Position numbers and translations under genes: made by a program
Source: Anaerolineaceae bacterium
GTDB taxonomy: Bacteria > Chloroflexota > Anaerolineae > Anaerolineales > Anaerolineaceae
Reading direction: 5' to 3'
DNA length: 64,000 nt
NCBI GenBank assembly: GCA_029975475.1
Contig: JARKPB010000018.1
Location: 103,869 to 167,868 of the forward strand
Shown here: in pieces, positions 1 through 6,554 of the stretch
Layout of the letters: every line of letters starts with the position of its first letter
How positions within the stretch are numbered: the first letter of the stretch is position 1
Notes under the pieces: model-generated
What the model saw: the letters and a program-made list of their open reading frames with translations, nothing else
Databases searched by the model: none
Told to the model about the DNA's origin: nothing

Positions 1-13
1 AAACTTTGCTCAT
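1..13 (-). CDS. Start of an unidentified gene leaving the left edge
   Basis: Only the first four codons are inside the window (Met-Ser-Lys-Val). The start is supported by a strong ribosome binding site, AGAGGTGAG, one base before the ATG on the minus strand. Further upstream lie a near-consensus promoter and a copy of the 27-bp TTTGTAC site that also precedes the corrinoid operon. The product cannot be identified. By position and shared regulatory site, a substrate:corrinoid methyltransferase, which is otherwise missing from this cluster, is an attractive guess but unproven. Confidence 0.6.
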
Positions 14-54
14 GCTCACCTCTGATTAGAAATTGTTCTGATTTTCACAATTAT

Positions 55-137
55 CCGGCAAACCTGTACTTTCTTCCGATAATCCTAATGTGCGTTTGTA
101 CGGACAAAACCCTGTAAAAAAATGAGCCGGCAAACCT
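55..137. repeat. Two direct copies of CCGGCAAACCT flanking the operator
   Basis: The 11-mer CCGGCAAACCT occurs at 55-65 and again at 127-137, 72 bp apart, on either side of the TTTGTAC palindrome at 95-108. Both lie in the leader of the gene leaving the left edge. No copy was seen in the leader of the corrinoid operon at 3500-3660. They could be a second regulator's binding sites or a leader RNA element; nothing more can be said from sequence. Confidence 0.4.
84..110. promoter_or_regulatory. Candidate operator, 27-bp site with TTTGTAC core (copy 1)
   Basis: The core at 95-108, TTTGTACGGACAAA, is a palindrome with one mismatched pair. The surrounding 27 bp match 3537-3563 at 25 positions. In both places the site lies downstream of a sigma-70 promoter and upstream of the first gene's ribosome binding site, about 50-70 bases past the predicted transcript start. 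That suits a roadblock repressor. The local GntR-family protein (10020-10757) is the obvious candidate; that pairing is inference. Confidence 0.6.
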
Positions 138-175
138 ATTAATTTTTTCTCTCACCGGGAAAAGCCTACGCTATC

Positions 176-205
176 ACTATACAAAAAAACGGATAGGCTT
201 GTCAA
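176..205 (-). promoter_or_regulatory. Sigma-70 promoter for the gene leaving the left edge
   Basis: On the minus strand TTGACA (200-205) is followed after 18 bp by TATAGT (176-181), a near-consensus pair. Transcription would start near 169 and run left through the 27-bp operator to the start codon at 13. Confidence 0.65.
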
Positions 206-243
206 GTTAAAGTTTCGCGATTATGACATTTGTCATATATTCT

Positions 244-1356
244 CTATTTGCCCGCACCGGTTATCCGGTGGGTCGGTCGGGGTAAACCCGGATGAAAAAC
301 GGCGGGATCCTGCCCCTCCACCTCGGCGAGGAATTGCCGCGCCACCCTTTGCAGGGTCTGGTTTACCAGGCGGTTCAAATCCTCCGCCGGCATTTCAACG
401 CGCATATTCATATCCAGGGTGAGCCGGCGGCCGGTGAGCGCCGGGATCTGATCCTCCCAGCCAGCAGACGGCAGACTGGTAAAGCTCACTTTGCCGCTGT
501 TGCCGGCGTCGTCAGCGACCACAAATTTCAGGTGCCCGATTGCGATCCCTTCTGCCCGAACAGCTTCATCCAGACCGCCGAGCAGCGCGGCCGCCAGTGA
601 TGTCAACCGACCCTCCTCGGGAAGCCTCAGGGTGAGCTGCTGGTCCAGCCAGGAGAGCTGCTGCTCGCCGCGCCCGTAGCGCTGGTAATCAATCGAAAGG
701 GTTTCTTCCGGAAGCAGGCCTTCGCTGGAATCAAGGCGTTCCAACCAGTTCTGGATGCTGTCGGCTTCCAGGGCGCACAGACCCAGCACCGGTTTACCAG
801 GGTATCGCTCTCGTACCCTTGCCAGGATTTCAGGCTGCTTTTCCACCGGGATCAAGTCAAGTTTGTTGACCACCAGCAGACCGGCTTCTTCCAGCTGCTG
901 TTCAAAAATATACACCACGTCATCGCTGAACGGCAATTCCATGCCGCGCAGATGCAGCGAAAGCAGCCGGGCGTCGGCGAAGACGCTGAAACTGGCCGGC
1001 GGTACGGGGCTGTGGCGCAGGGCAAGCAGCGGTTTGACCACCGTGGCGACCAGATCAGCGCACGAACCCACGGATTCAGCAAAGATAACATCCGGCGCAG
1101 CGTTCGCCATCAGGGTTTGTAACTGCGTTTCCAGGTCGCCGTAATTACAGCAGAAGCAGCCGCCGCCCACCTCGACGGCGGGGAAATCCTGAAGGCGCAC
1201 GAAGGCGGTATCCACGAGGAATTTTCCCTGGTCATTGGTGACCACCCCGGCCCGCAAACCGCGCGCGGCCAGCAGCTTGCAGGCTTGAACAATGGCCGTG
1301 GTCTTGCCGCTGCCCAAAAAACCGCCCACCAGGTGCAAGCGAGGAATCCTAGTCAT
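244..1356 (-). CDS. CobW/G3E-family GTPase
   Basis: A 370-residue P-loop GTPase of the G3E (CobW/HypB/UreG/COG0523) family. The Walker A motif GGFLGSGKTT is at residues 11-20, the family metal-binding CxCC motif (GGCFCC) at 65-70, and the NKLD guanine-specificity motif near 164. Family members insert or chaperone metals, or load cofactors such as cobalamin. The start overlaps the end of the upstream UroD-type methyltransferase by 8 bp, so the two are translationally coupled. The context argues for a chaperone role in the corrinoid methyl-transfer system, for example handling cobalt or zinc or loading the methyltransferase. Which metal or partner cannot be read from the sequence. Confidence 0.88.
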   Translation of the reverse strand: MTRIPRLHLVGGFLGSGKTTAIVQACKLLAARGLRAGVVTNDQGKFLVDTAFVRLQDFPAVEVGGGCFCCNYGDLETQLQTLMANAAPDVIFAESVGSCADLVATVVKPLLALRHSPVPPASFSVFADARLLSLHLRGMELPFSDDVVYIFEQQLEEAGLLVVNKLDLIPVEKQPEILARVRERYPGKPVLGLCALEADSIQNWLERLDSSEGLLPEETLSIDYQRYGRGEQQLSWLDQQLTLRLPEEGRLTSLAAALLGGLDEAVRAEGIAIGHLKFVVADDAGNSGKVSFTSLPSAGWEDQIPALTGRRLTLDMNMRVEMPAEDLNRLVNQTLQRVARQFLAEVEGQDPAVFHPGLPRPTHRITGAGK

Positions 1357-2734
1357 GAATGTATTGCCGCACCAGCTCCACCAGCTCGCGATTGCCCGGG
1401 ATGATCGAGGAATACTTCAACTCACCGTTGATATACAGGCTGGGCAGATTCTTAACGCCCATCTTCACCACCCGGGCAACATTTTCTTTACGGGTGAATT
1501 TGTATTCAACCAGATCTACCTTGCCAGCCAGTTCATCCGCCATGCGCTGCGCGGCGCCCATCATGTACATACAGGCAGCGCAGGTTTCTGAATCAAGCGT
1601 AAACACCTCGACCAGAGGTTTGCTCAAATGCGCATAATCCGGAATCTCCACCGCCGAAGTATCCACTTCAGCCGCCTGATAATGAGCCAGAGCCAGACGG
1701 GTGTTTTCCGGGTCGCGCACGGCCTGCATGACGCCAATCGTGTTTTCTACCGGCACATCATACGGCATATCGCATCCCGGAGAGAGGATCAGGTTGTGGC
1801 TGCTGACCTGATCCAGCAGATCCACCACATATTTCATGTTATCCTGCTGATTTCCCAGCAGCATGCGGGTGGTCAGCGGGATATTGCCGCCGATGGCGAT
1901 GTTGTAGCGGTCGGTGATCTCTTTGGCGGCGGGCATATTGATATTTTCATCAATCGAGATGGAATCCGGGTTGGTCTGGCACATAACTTCGATGTTTTTG
2001 GTCGCGTCTCCGCACACAAAAAACGATGAGAAGACCCCCCGGCCGCGCAGATGGTCAAAGATCCGGGTGAAGGGATCAGAAAGAAATCGTTTGAAATGGC
2101 GCGGCGAGACCTGGGAAACCAGGGGATCGACCACGGCGATGACATCCATGCCGGCGTCAATATAATAATCCGCCACCTGGATGCAAACCCGGGTGCAGTA
2201 TGCCAGCAGATCGTTCAAGAAGTCCTCGTGATCCATACTGTCCAGGAAGATGTCGGTGCCGCGCAGATGAGAGGCCAGGGTAAATGGACCGGTTACCAGT
2301 CCATACAGCGCGGTTTTTTGGCCGACTCTCGCCTTCATCTCGCGCATGACCTCCAAAACCATGGGTAAGCGGCCTTCATCGGCGCGGGGAATATGCGTCG
2401 GGACTTCCAGTTTATCTGCCAGCGGATGAGAAGCCACTGAAGGCGGGGCATAATCCGCCCACAGCAGTTTGCAGCCTAAAATTTCGGCTTCGATTTGCAG
2501 GTCAAACAACACCGGCTGGCCGTCCGGGTCGTACAATTCATTGACCGCCAGTAAACTTTCCAGCAATTTCGCCTTGTCGGTCAACAATTCCGCCCCTTTA
2601 TACCCCTTCAATTTGCCGGCATGCACCCCGGCAAACGGCACCCAGGGAACCGCGGCGGTTTTTTCATGCCGCAGGACGGCGAATAACAAATCTTTTCCCT
2701 TCATCCCATTGTGGTCATGCACCTGTTCAGACAT
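1349..2734 (-). CDS. UroD-family corrinoid methyltransferase with thioredoxin-like C-terminal domain
   Basis: A 461-residue protein. Residues 1 to about 350 resemble the uroporphyrinogen decarboxylase/MtaA/CmuA family, whose non-heme members move methyl groups between corrinoid proteins and thiols such as CoM. The last 90 or so residues form a separate thioredoxin-like domain with a CAAC motif (SETCAACMYM) and the cis-proline-like segment NLPSLYING. That fusion is not part of standard MtaA. The chosen ATG has GGAGGAG just upstream; an ATG four codons earlier lacks a ribosome binding site. It lies 126 bp after the corrinoid protein gene and overlaps the GTPase gene. Heme biosynthesis is unlikely given the neighbours. 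The thiol acceptor and the job of the redox domain are unknown. Confidence 0.8.
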   Translation of the reverse strand: MSEQVHDHNGMKGKDLLFAVLRHEKTAAVPWVPFAGVHAGKLKGYKGAELLTDKAKLLESLLAVNELYDPDGQPVLFDLQIEAEILGCKLLWADYAPPSVASHPLADKLEVPTHIPRADEGRLPMVLEVMREMKARVGQKTALYGLVTGPFTLASHLRGTDIFLDSMDHEDFLNDLLAYCTRVCIQVADYYIDAGMDVIAVVDPLVSQVSPRHFKRFLSDPFTRIFDHLRGRGVFSSFFVCGDATKNIEVMCQTNPDSISIDENINMPAAKEITDRYNIAIGGNIPLTTRMLLGNQQDNMKYVVDLLDQVSSHNLILSPGCDMPYDVPVENTIGVMQAVRDPENTRLALAHYQAAEVDTSAVEIPDYAHLSKPLVEVFTLDSETCAACMYMMGAAQRMADELAGKVDLVEYKFTRKENVARVVKMGVKNLPSLYINGELKYSSIIPGNRELVELVRQYIHD

Positions 2735-2774
2735 CTGCTCCTCCATTCTGGCACAAACAATATGAAATTACCCG

Positions 2775-2790
2775 GACGGCCGCTGCCGTC
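2775..2790 (-). other. Intercistronic hairpin after the corrinoid protein gene
   Basis: GACGGC (2775-2780) and GCCGTC (2785-2790) form a perfect 6-bp stem with a 4-base loop, with no T-run. It sits in the 126-bp gap between the corrinoid protein and the methyltransferase. It could stabilise the upstream message so that more corrinoid protein is made; this is inference. Confidence 0.4.
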
Positions 2791-2860
2791 GGTTAATGAA
2801 TTCAACAGCTGTGTTTCTGCGGATTGATCCTGCCGTGGTAAACGGCGTTTCCGCGTTTTT

Positions 2861-3499
2861 TCAGGCCGCGATCAGTTTCTTCGCCAGCCCGACTGCTTTA
2901 TTCGCGTCCGGGGCATAGCCGTCCGCGCCGATTTGATCGGCGTACTGCTGCGAGAGCGGAGCCCCGCCAACCATCACTTTGACCTTGTCCCGCAAACCGG
3001 CTTTTTTCAGCGCCTCAATCGTGGCGCCCATATTGCCCATGGTTGTGGTCAGCAGGGCTGACATCGCCACGATCTGCGCGCCGCTGCTCTTGACCGCTTC
3101 AACAAATTTTTCCGGCGGCACATCAGCGCCAAGGTCAACCACCTCGAAAGCAGCCCCCTCCAGCATCATACAAACCAGATTCTTCCCAATATCATGCAAA
3201 TCGCCCTGCACCGTCCCGGCCACCACAGTCCCGCTGCCTTTGGTCTCATTATTCACCAGCAGCGGTTTAAGGACATTTAGCCCGGTTTGCATGGCGCGGG
3301 CTGAGACCAGCATCTCAGGGACAAAGAATTCCCCTTCCTCAAATAGTTTTCCCACCTCTGACATCGCGGCCAGCAGCCCTTCGTTCAGGATGGTGGTCGG
3401 GTCCAGCCCGCTCTCAATCGCTTCCTTGACTTTCGCTTCCGAAACTTTTTGATTCCCATCCACAACAGCTTCAAAAATTTGTTTGATGAGTTCTGACAT
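2861..3499 (-). CDS. Corrinoid protein (MtbC/MtaC/MetH-type B12-binding)
   Basis: A 212-residue methyl-carrier protein. Residues 1-90 are the helical cap (B12-binding-2) and 91-212 the Rossmann-like B12-binding domain. The diagnostic DxHxxG motif appears as GDLHDIGKNL around residues 99-108, with His102 as the lower cobalt ligand, followed by SALLTTTM and the GGAPLS loop. Length and layout match the corrinoid proteins of methanol, methylamine and methoxy-compound methyltransferases. It is the first gene of the operon with the UroD methyltransferase and the GTPase, preceded by GCAGGAGATG and by promoter and operator elements. The cognate substrate-specific methyltransferase is not in the window, so the substrate is unknown. 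Confidence 0.93.
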   Translation of the reverse strand: MSELIKQIFEAVVDGNQKVSEAKVKEAIESGLDPTTILNEGLLAAMSEVGKLFEEGEFFVPEMLVSARAMQTGLNVLKPLLVNNETKGSGTVVAGTVQGDLHDIGKNLVCMMLEGAAFEVVDLGADVPPEKFVEAVKSSGAQIVAMSALLTTTMGNMGATIEALKKAGLRDKVKVMVGGAPLSQQYADQIGADGYAPDANKAVGLAKKLIAA

Positions 3500-3536
3500 C
3501 TCCTGCTCCTGATATGCCGGCCGGCGTGGGTTTTAA

Positions 3537-3563
3537 CCTAATGTCCGTTTGTACGTACAAAAC
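3537..3563. promoter_or_regulatory. Candidate operator, 27-bp site with TTTGTAC core (copy 2)
   Basis: TTTGTACGTACAAA at 3548-3561 is a perfect 14-bp palindrome inside a 27-bp block shared, with two differences, with 84-110. It lies between the promoter at 3610-3638 and the corrinoid protein start, about 50 bases past the predicted transcript start. This marks the corrinoid operon and the gene leaving the left edge as one regulon. Confidence 0.65.
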
Positions 3564-3609
3564 ACCCTAAAATAAAAGCGAGTCGCTGCTCGTCCTTTAT
3601 TTCACAAAT

Positions 3610-3638
3610 AGTGTAGCGAAAACCGCTCTCCCCGTCAA
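3610..3638 (-). promoter_or_regulatory. Sigma-70 promoter of the corrinoid operon
   Basis: On the minus strand TTGACG (3633-3638) and TACACT (3610-3615) are 17 bp apart. No terminator was seen between the end of the BMC operon at 3665 and this promoter, so read-through from the BMC operon is also possible. Confidence 0.65.
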
Positions 3639-3664
3639 GTGACAATTTTCCCTTCGCATTGACC

Positions 3665-3943
3665 TCAAGATTCTTGTTGCAGATACAGCGAATCGACAAT
3701 GCCAACGATCACCGAGATCACACAGGCATCCGGGTTGCCCAGCACCTGGCGGGCGCCGTTGCCCTCGCGGTTGATTAACACCGTGTCGCCAATCCCGGCG
3801 TGGGTGTTATCCAGGGCGATAAAATCGTCATCCGGCGCTTCTCCCGGCAGCCCCAGGGGTTGAACAACCAGCAGACGCCGGTTTTTATAATGCGGATGGC
3901 TGATGGTGGTTACCACCGTGCCGACAACTTTCGCCAGAATCAT
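3665..3943 (-). CDS. BMC vertex protein, EutN/CcmL family (copy 1)
   Basis: A 92-residue EutN/CcmL (BMC-P) shell protein. These form pentamers that cap the vertices of the microcompartment. The family start MILAKVVGTVVTT, the LLVVQPLG strand, the DxxxAGIGDTVL turn and the closing VIVGIVDSLYL are all present. The ATG at 3943 is preferred because GAGGCAGGC precedes it; an upstream start would add nine residues overlapping the previous gene. Last gene of the BMC operon, 8 bp after a second EutN gene. Three different EutN proteins in one operon suggest distinct or mixed vertices. Confidence 0.92.
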   Translation of the reverse strand: MILAKVVGTVVTTISHPHYKNRRLLVVQPLGLPGEAPDDDFIALDNTHAGIGDTVLINREGNGARQVLGNPDACVISVIVGIVDSLYLQQES

Positions 3944-3951
3944 GCCTGCCT

Positions 3952-4272
3952 CTACGTGTACTGCACCCACCCCGGGCGCATCTGGATATCCACTTCGCCA
4001 TCCGGAAGCACATTTAATTCATCCACGATGCCCACCAGAGCCAGATCGACTGGCACAAACTTGATCTCGGGCATCGCCAGAGCCGCCTCGCGCGACCGAA
4101 CCATCACGCAAAGATCGCCCGGCCCGGCCTGAACAACATCCACAGCCACCTGCAGCCCGCCCACGGGTTTTAAATGTTTGTTGAGCGGTTGAACCACCAG
4201 CAGCTTTAACCCTTCGGTGCCCTCATATTTGACCGGGCAGACAGCAGTGCCGCGAACCCTGCCGAGCAGCAT
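3952..4272 (-). CDS. BMC vertex protein, EutN/CcmL family (copy 2)
   Basis: A 106-residue EutN/CcmL shell protein. It starts MLLGRVRGTAVCPVK, has the KLLVVQPLN strand and the AGPGDLCVMV turn, and ends with a 20-residue extension (EVDIQMRPGWVQYT) that the other two copies lack. It diverges clearly from copies 1 and 3, so it is not a recent duplicate. It sits 3 bp after the small hypothetical BMC protein and 8 bp before copy 1. Confidence 0.9.
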   Translation of the reverse strand: MLLGRVRGTAVCPVKYEGTEGLKLLVVQPLNKHLKPVGGLQVAVDVVQAGPGDLCVMVRSREAALAMPEIKFVPVDLALVGIVDELNVLPDGEVDIQMRPGWVQYT

Positions 4273-4275
4273 GAG

Positions 4276-4641
4276 TTACTTGACTCCTGTGTTGTTTAGC
4301 ACCCGGTCAATGATGCGGTCCAGCAGCGCAGAGTCAACCTGACCGCCAAGTTTTGCGGTCACCGCGCTCTTGATCCGCTGGCGCAGGTCGGCATCTTTTG
4401 GCAAATGAACCGAGGGACTGCAGGCGCAGGAGCTGGTTGCAGCCGGCTGGGCCTTGCTGACATACGGGCGCACTGGCGCGCTGGGCGGCTGGCTGTTGGG
4501 CTGGACCAGTTTCATCCCCAGCCGGTTGGCCATTTCATAAGCCAGGTCGGTGAGGTACACGTTCTCGTTGATCTCCAGCGAGAGAACCCCGCGCTTCACC
4601 AGATCTTCAATATCCTTCTCAGTGTAAAACTCTTTGGCCAT
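4276..4641 (-). CDS. Unassigned BMC-associated protein with terminal helix resembling an encapsulation peptide
   Basis: A 121-residue protein with no family I can name. Residues 1-42 (starting MAKEFYTEKDIEDL) look like a compact helical domain. A Pro/Ser/Ala-rich linker with a CAC motif follows (about 43-80). The end is helical and finishes with an amphipathic segment, LLDRIIDRVLNNTG, of the kind that targets cargo to BMC shells. An upstream in-frame ATG exists, but only the ATG at 4641 has a good ribosome binding site (AGGAG, 7 bp spacing). It lies between BMC-T and EutN genes. A scaffold or linker role between shell and cargo is plausible, but not shown. Confidence 0.7.
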   Translation of the reverse strand: MAKEFYTEKDIEDLVKRGVLSLEINENVYLTDLAYEMANRLGMKLVQPNSQPPSAPVRPYVSKAQPAATSSCACSPSVHLPKDADLRQRIKSAVTAKLGGQVDSALLDRIIDRVLNNTGVK

Positions 4642-4663
4642 CAGACTGCTCCTGACCGTGTGG

Positions 4664-5290
4664 TTATTCTCTGCGCCCTTCCAGGCTCTCCAGCGCTTGT
4701 GTGGCTGCGTTCCGTGCGGTGATGATCTCCGCCTCCGAACCGGAAAGCCACATCCGGCCAAAACGGCCGACAGAAGAGACGTGCACGATCTTAATATTGG
4801 CTTTCTTTTCGGCTTCATTGCAGGCGTAATTGATATAGGCCGCGGGAGCGCATTCCAGGACCAGTAAGGTCTCTCCCGGAACCAGCATCGAGCCGCGTCG
4901 GAAGCGATTAATCAGCTGCGACTGATATGGGTCAATGCGGGTGATCACCTGGGTAGAGACCACTTCGGGTTTAATGCGGTCTTCCAGGCGCAGGCCAAGG
5001 CGCTGCAGGACAACGTCGCCGGCTTCCAACACGGCCGCCTGATTCATCGAGTGAACCTCAAACATGCCGAATTCGCGTTCAACGATCTGAGCGCCGGGAC
5101 GGCTTTCGGTGGCTTTGACAGCGATATCCACCACCCGAAAGACTTCATTCCCCGGGGCCATTTCGACATACAGCGCAGCCATACCTTCCGTGGGCAGGTC
5201 GCCCTGGGTAATCGTGCCGACAAAGGCGGCGTACTGGGCCTGCATTCGGTCCAGGAAACAGTAACAACGTAATGAAAATGTATCTGCCAT
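4664..5290 (-). CDS. BMC tandem-domain shell protein (BMC-T)
   Basis: A 208-residue protein with two consecutive BMC domains. In domain 1 (about 1-100) MFEVHSMNQAAVLEAGDVVL is the region where the second repeat begins to be recognisable; the second domain runs to about 205 and ends with IITARNAATQALESLEG. BMC-T proteins form pseudohexameric trimers, often with gated central pores. The ATG at 5290 has AAAGGAGGT five bases upstream; an ATG six codons earlier is inside the previous gene. It is the only BMC-T gene in the operon, so it is the likely pore for larger substrates or cofactors. Confidence 0.85.
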   Translation of the reverse strand: MADTFSLRCYCFLDRMQAQYAAFVGTITQGDLPTEGMAALYVEMAPGNEVFRVVDIAVKATESRPGAQIVEREFGMFEVHSMNQAAVLEAGDVVLQRLGLRLEDRIKPEVVSTQVITRIDPYQSQLINRFRRGSMLVPGETLLVLECAPAAYINYACNEAEKKANIKIVHVSSVGRFGRMWLSGSEAEIITARNAATQALESLEGRRE

Positions 5291-5300
5291 GCTACCTCCT

Positions 5301-6173
5301 TTATTCATCGCGGCCGCCTTGCATTGCCATGCCCAGCGGGGTCACCAGCGCCGGGCGCGGTGGCACGCTGGTTTTTACGCCGGTCCATTCCTCGATTACC
5401 GCCGCCATACCCTGAAAAGCCGAGGTACCGCCGATCAGCGTGATCTGATCAACCGGGTGGCTGGTAATGTGGCGTTTGACAATCGCCGCCACTTTCTCCA
5501 TCACCGGCCGAACCAGCGGAAAGAGGCGGGGCTGCTGCGCCGGCTGAATTTTCAAGGCTTCAGCTTCTTCAAAGCTGATGCCCAGCGAACCGGCGATTAC
5601 CAGCGAAAAATGCGTTCCACCGGTCGGTTCATCGGCGGTATACACCACCTGCCCGTCGCGCACCACAGCGATACCGGTTGTGCCGCCGCCGACGTCCACA
5701 ATTGCGCCGTTCTGCAACCGCAGAATATTGTTCGCAGCGGTGGGTTCATCAACCAGTTCGGGGCAGTCCATGCCGGCCGCCTGAACCACATGGGCGGTCG
5801 CGCGCACTTCCGCGCGCGGCACACCGGGAGGATAACCGCTCACCGCGCGGGTTAATTCGCGCTGCAGGCGGCGCTCCACCCGCTCTTTCATGCCTTTTAA
5901 AAGATCTGTGGCCGCGATGTAATCCACGATCAGTCCGTCTTTGACCACCTGGGCGAACTGCCATTCGCCCGCCAGCGGGCGGCCAGCCTCATCCAGAACG
6001 GCCAGGACCAGATAAGCGGTGCCAAGATCCACGCCGACCCGCAGATCGCCCGAAGGCGCGGCGGGCAGCGCAGGCGCGGTTTCAGACTGGCTGCGGTGCA
6101 GGATGACCTCGCCAGCCTGCTGCAGGTATGCTTCCAGGCTGGGTGCGGGCAACCCGGGCGATAACGCGTTCAA
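5301..6173 (-). CDS. eutJ: EutJ-like actin/Hsp70-fold ATPase
   Basis: A 290-residue ASKHA-fold ATPase of the EutJ family, a putative chaperone encoded in many BMC operons. The phosphate-1 motif GVDLGTAYLVLAVLDEAG is at about 47-64, phosphate-2 IVDVGGGTTGIAVV near 165 and the adenosine motif LIGGTSAFQGM near 250. Residues 1-40 precede the fold and include SLEAYLQQAGEVILHR, an amphipathic stretch. The start is TTG with a weak ribosome binding site, so the N-terminus is uncertain. The biochemical role of EutJ is poorly defined; activation or assembly of a B12 or BMC enzyme has been proposed for the family. Confidence 0.82.
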   Translation of the reverse strand: MNALSPGLPAPSLEAYLQQAGEVILHRSQSETAPALPAAPSGDLRVGVDLGTAYLVLAVLDEAGRPLAGEWQFAQVVKDGLIVDYIAATDLLKGMKERVERRLQRELTRAVSGYPPGVPRAEVRATAHVVQAAGMDCPELVDEPTAANNILRLQNGAIVDVGGGTTGIAVVRDGQVVYTADEPTGGTHFSLVIAGSLGISFEEAEALKIQPAQQPRLFPLVRPVMEKVAAIVKRHITSHPVDQITLIGGTSAFQGMAAVIEEWTGVKTSVPPRPALVTPLGMAMQGGRDE

Positions 6174-6197
6174 GAAAATGCCAGCCGTTTCGCCCGT

Positions 6198-6524
6198 TTA
6201 TTTCTTTTCCGCGCTGCGTCCGCCGATGGCGCCTTTGGTCTGAGCGGGCAGGATCATCTCCACATCGCTGTGGGGCCGCGGGATGACATGCACCGACACC
6301 AGTTCGCCCACGCGCTTTGCCGCGGCAGCGCCGGCATCCGTTGCCGCCTTGACCGCGCCTACATCCCCGCGGACCATGACGGTCACATAGCCGCCGCCCA
6401 CGTACTCTGATCCGATCAGGACCACATTGGCAGCCTTGACCATGGCATCGGCGGCTTCAATCGCCCCGACCAGGCCCTTGGTCTCAACCATTCCGAGTGC
6501 AATCAACGCAGTGTCTAAAGCCAT
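6198..6524 (-). CDS. BMC hexameric shell protein (BMC-H)
   Basis: A 108-residue single-domain shell protein of the EutM/PduA type. It has the hallmark start [20 protein letters not shown], the [20 protein letters not shown] middle and VISxxxP-like [12 protein letters not shown]. Hexamers tile the facets and carry the small-metabolite pore. The ATG at 6524 follows GGGAG at normal spacing; an earlier ATG adds six residues without support. This is the only BMC-H in the window. Many BMC loci encode several, so the facet composition here is minimal unless other genes contribute. Confidence 0.95.
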   Translation of the reverse strand: MALDTALIALGMVETKGLVGAIEAADAMVKAANVVLIGSEYVGGGYVTVMVRGDVGAVKAATDAGAAAAKRVGELVSVHVIPRPHSDVEMILPAQTKGAIGGRSAEKK

Positions 6525-6554
6525 TTTGATACTCCCTTTCAAATATTTTGAAAA

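Noticed and set aside
3500..3664. Cobalamin riboswitch upstream of the corrinoid operon
   Set aside because: No B12-box-like conserved segment or suitable stems were found; the leader is explained by a promoter and the palindromic site. The leader at 14-243 was also checked with the same result.
4642..4818. N-terminal extension of the small BMC protein
   Set aside because: The extension runs inside the BMC-T gene and lacks a ribosome binding site; the ATG at 4641 has AGGAG.
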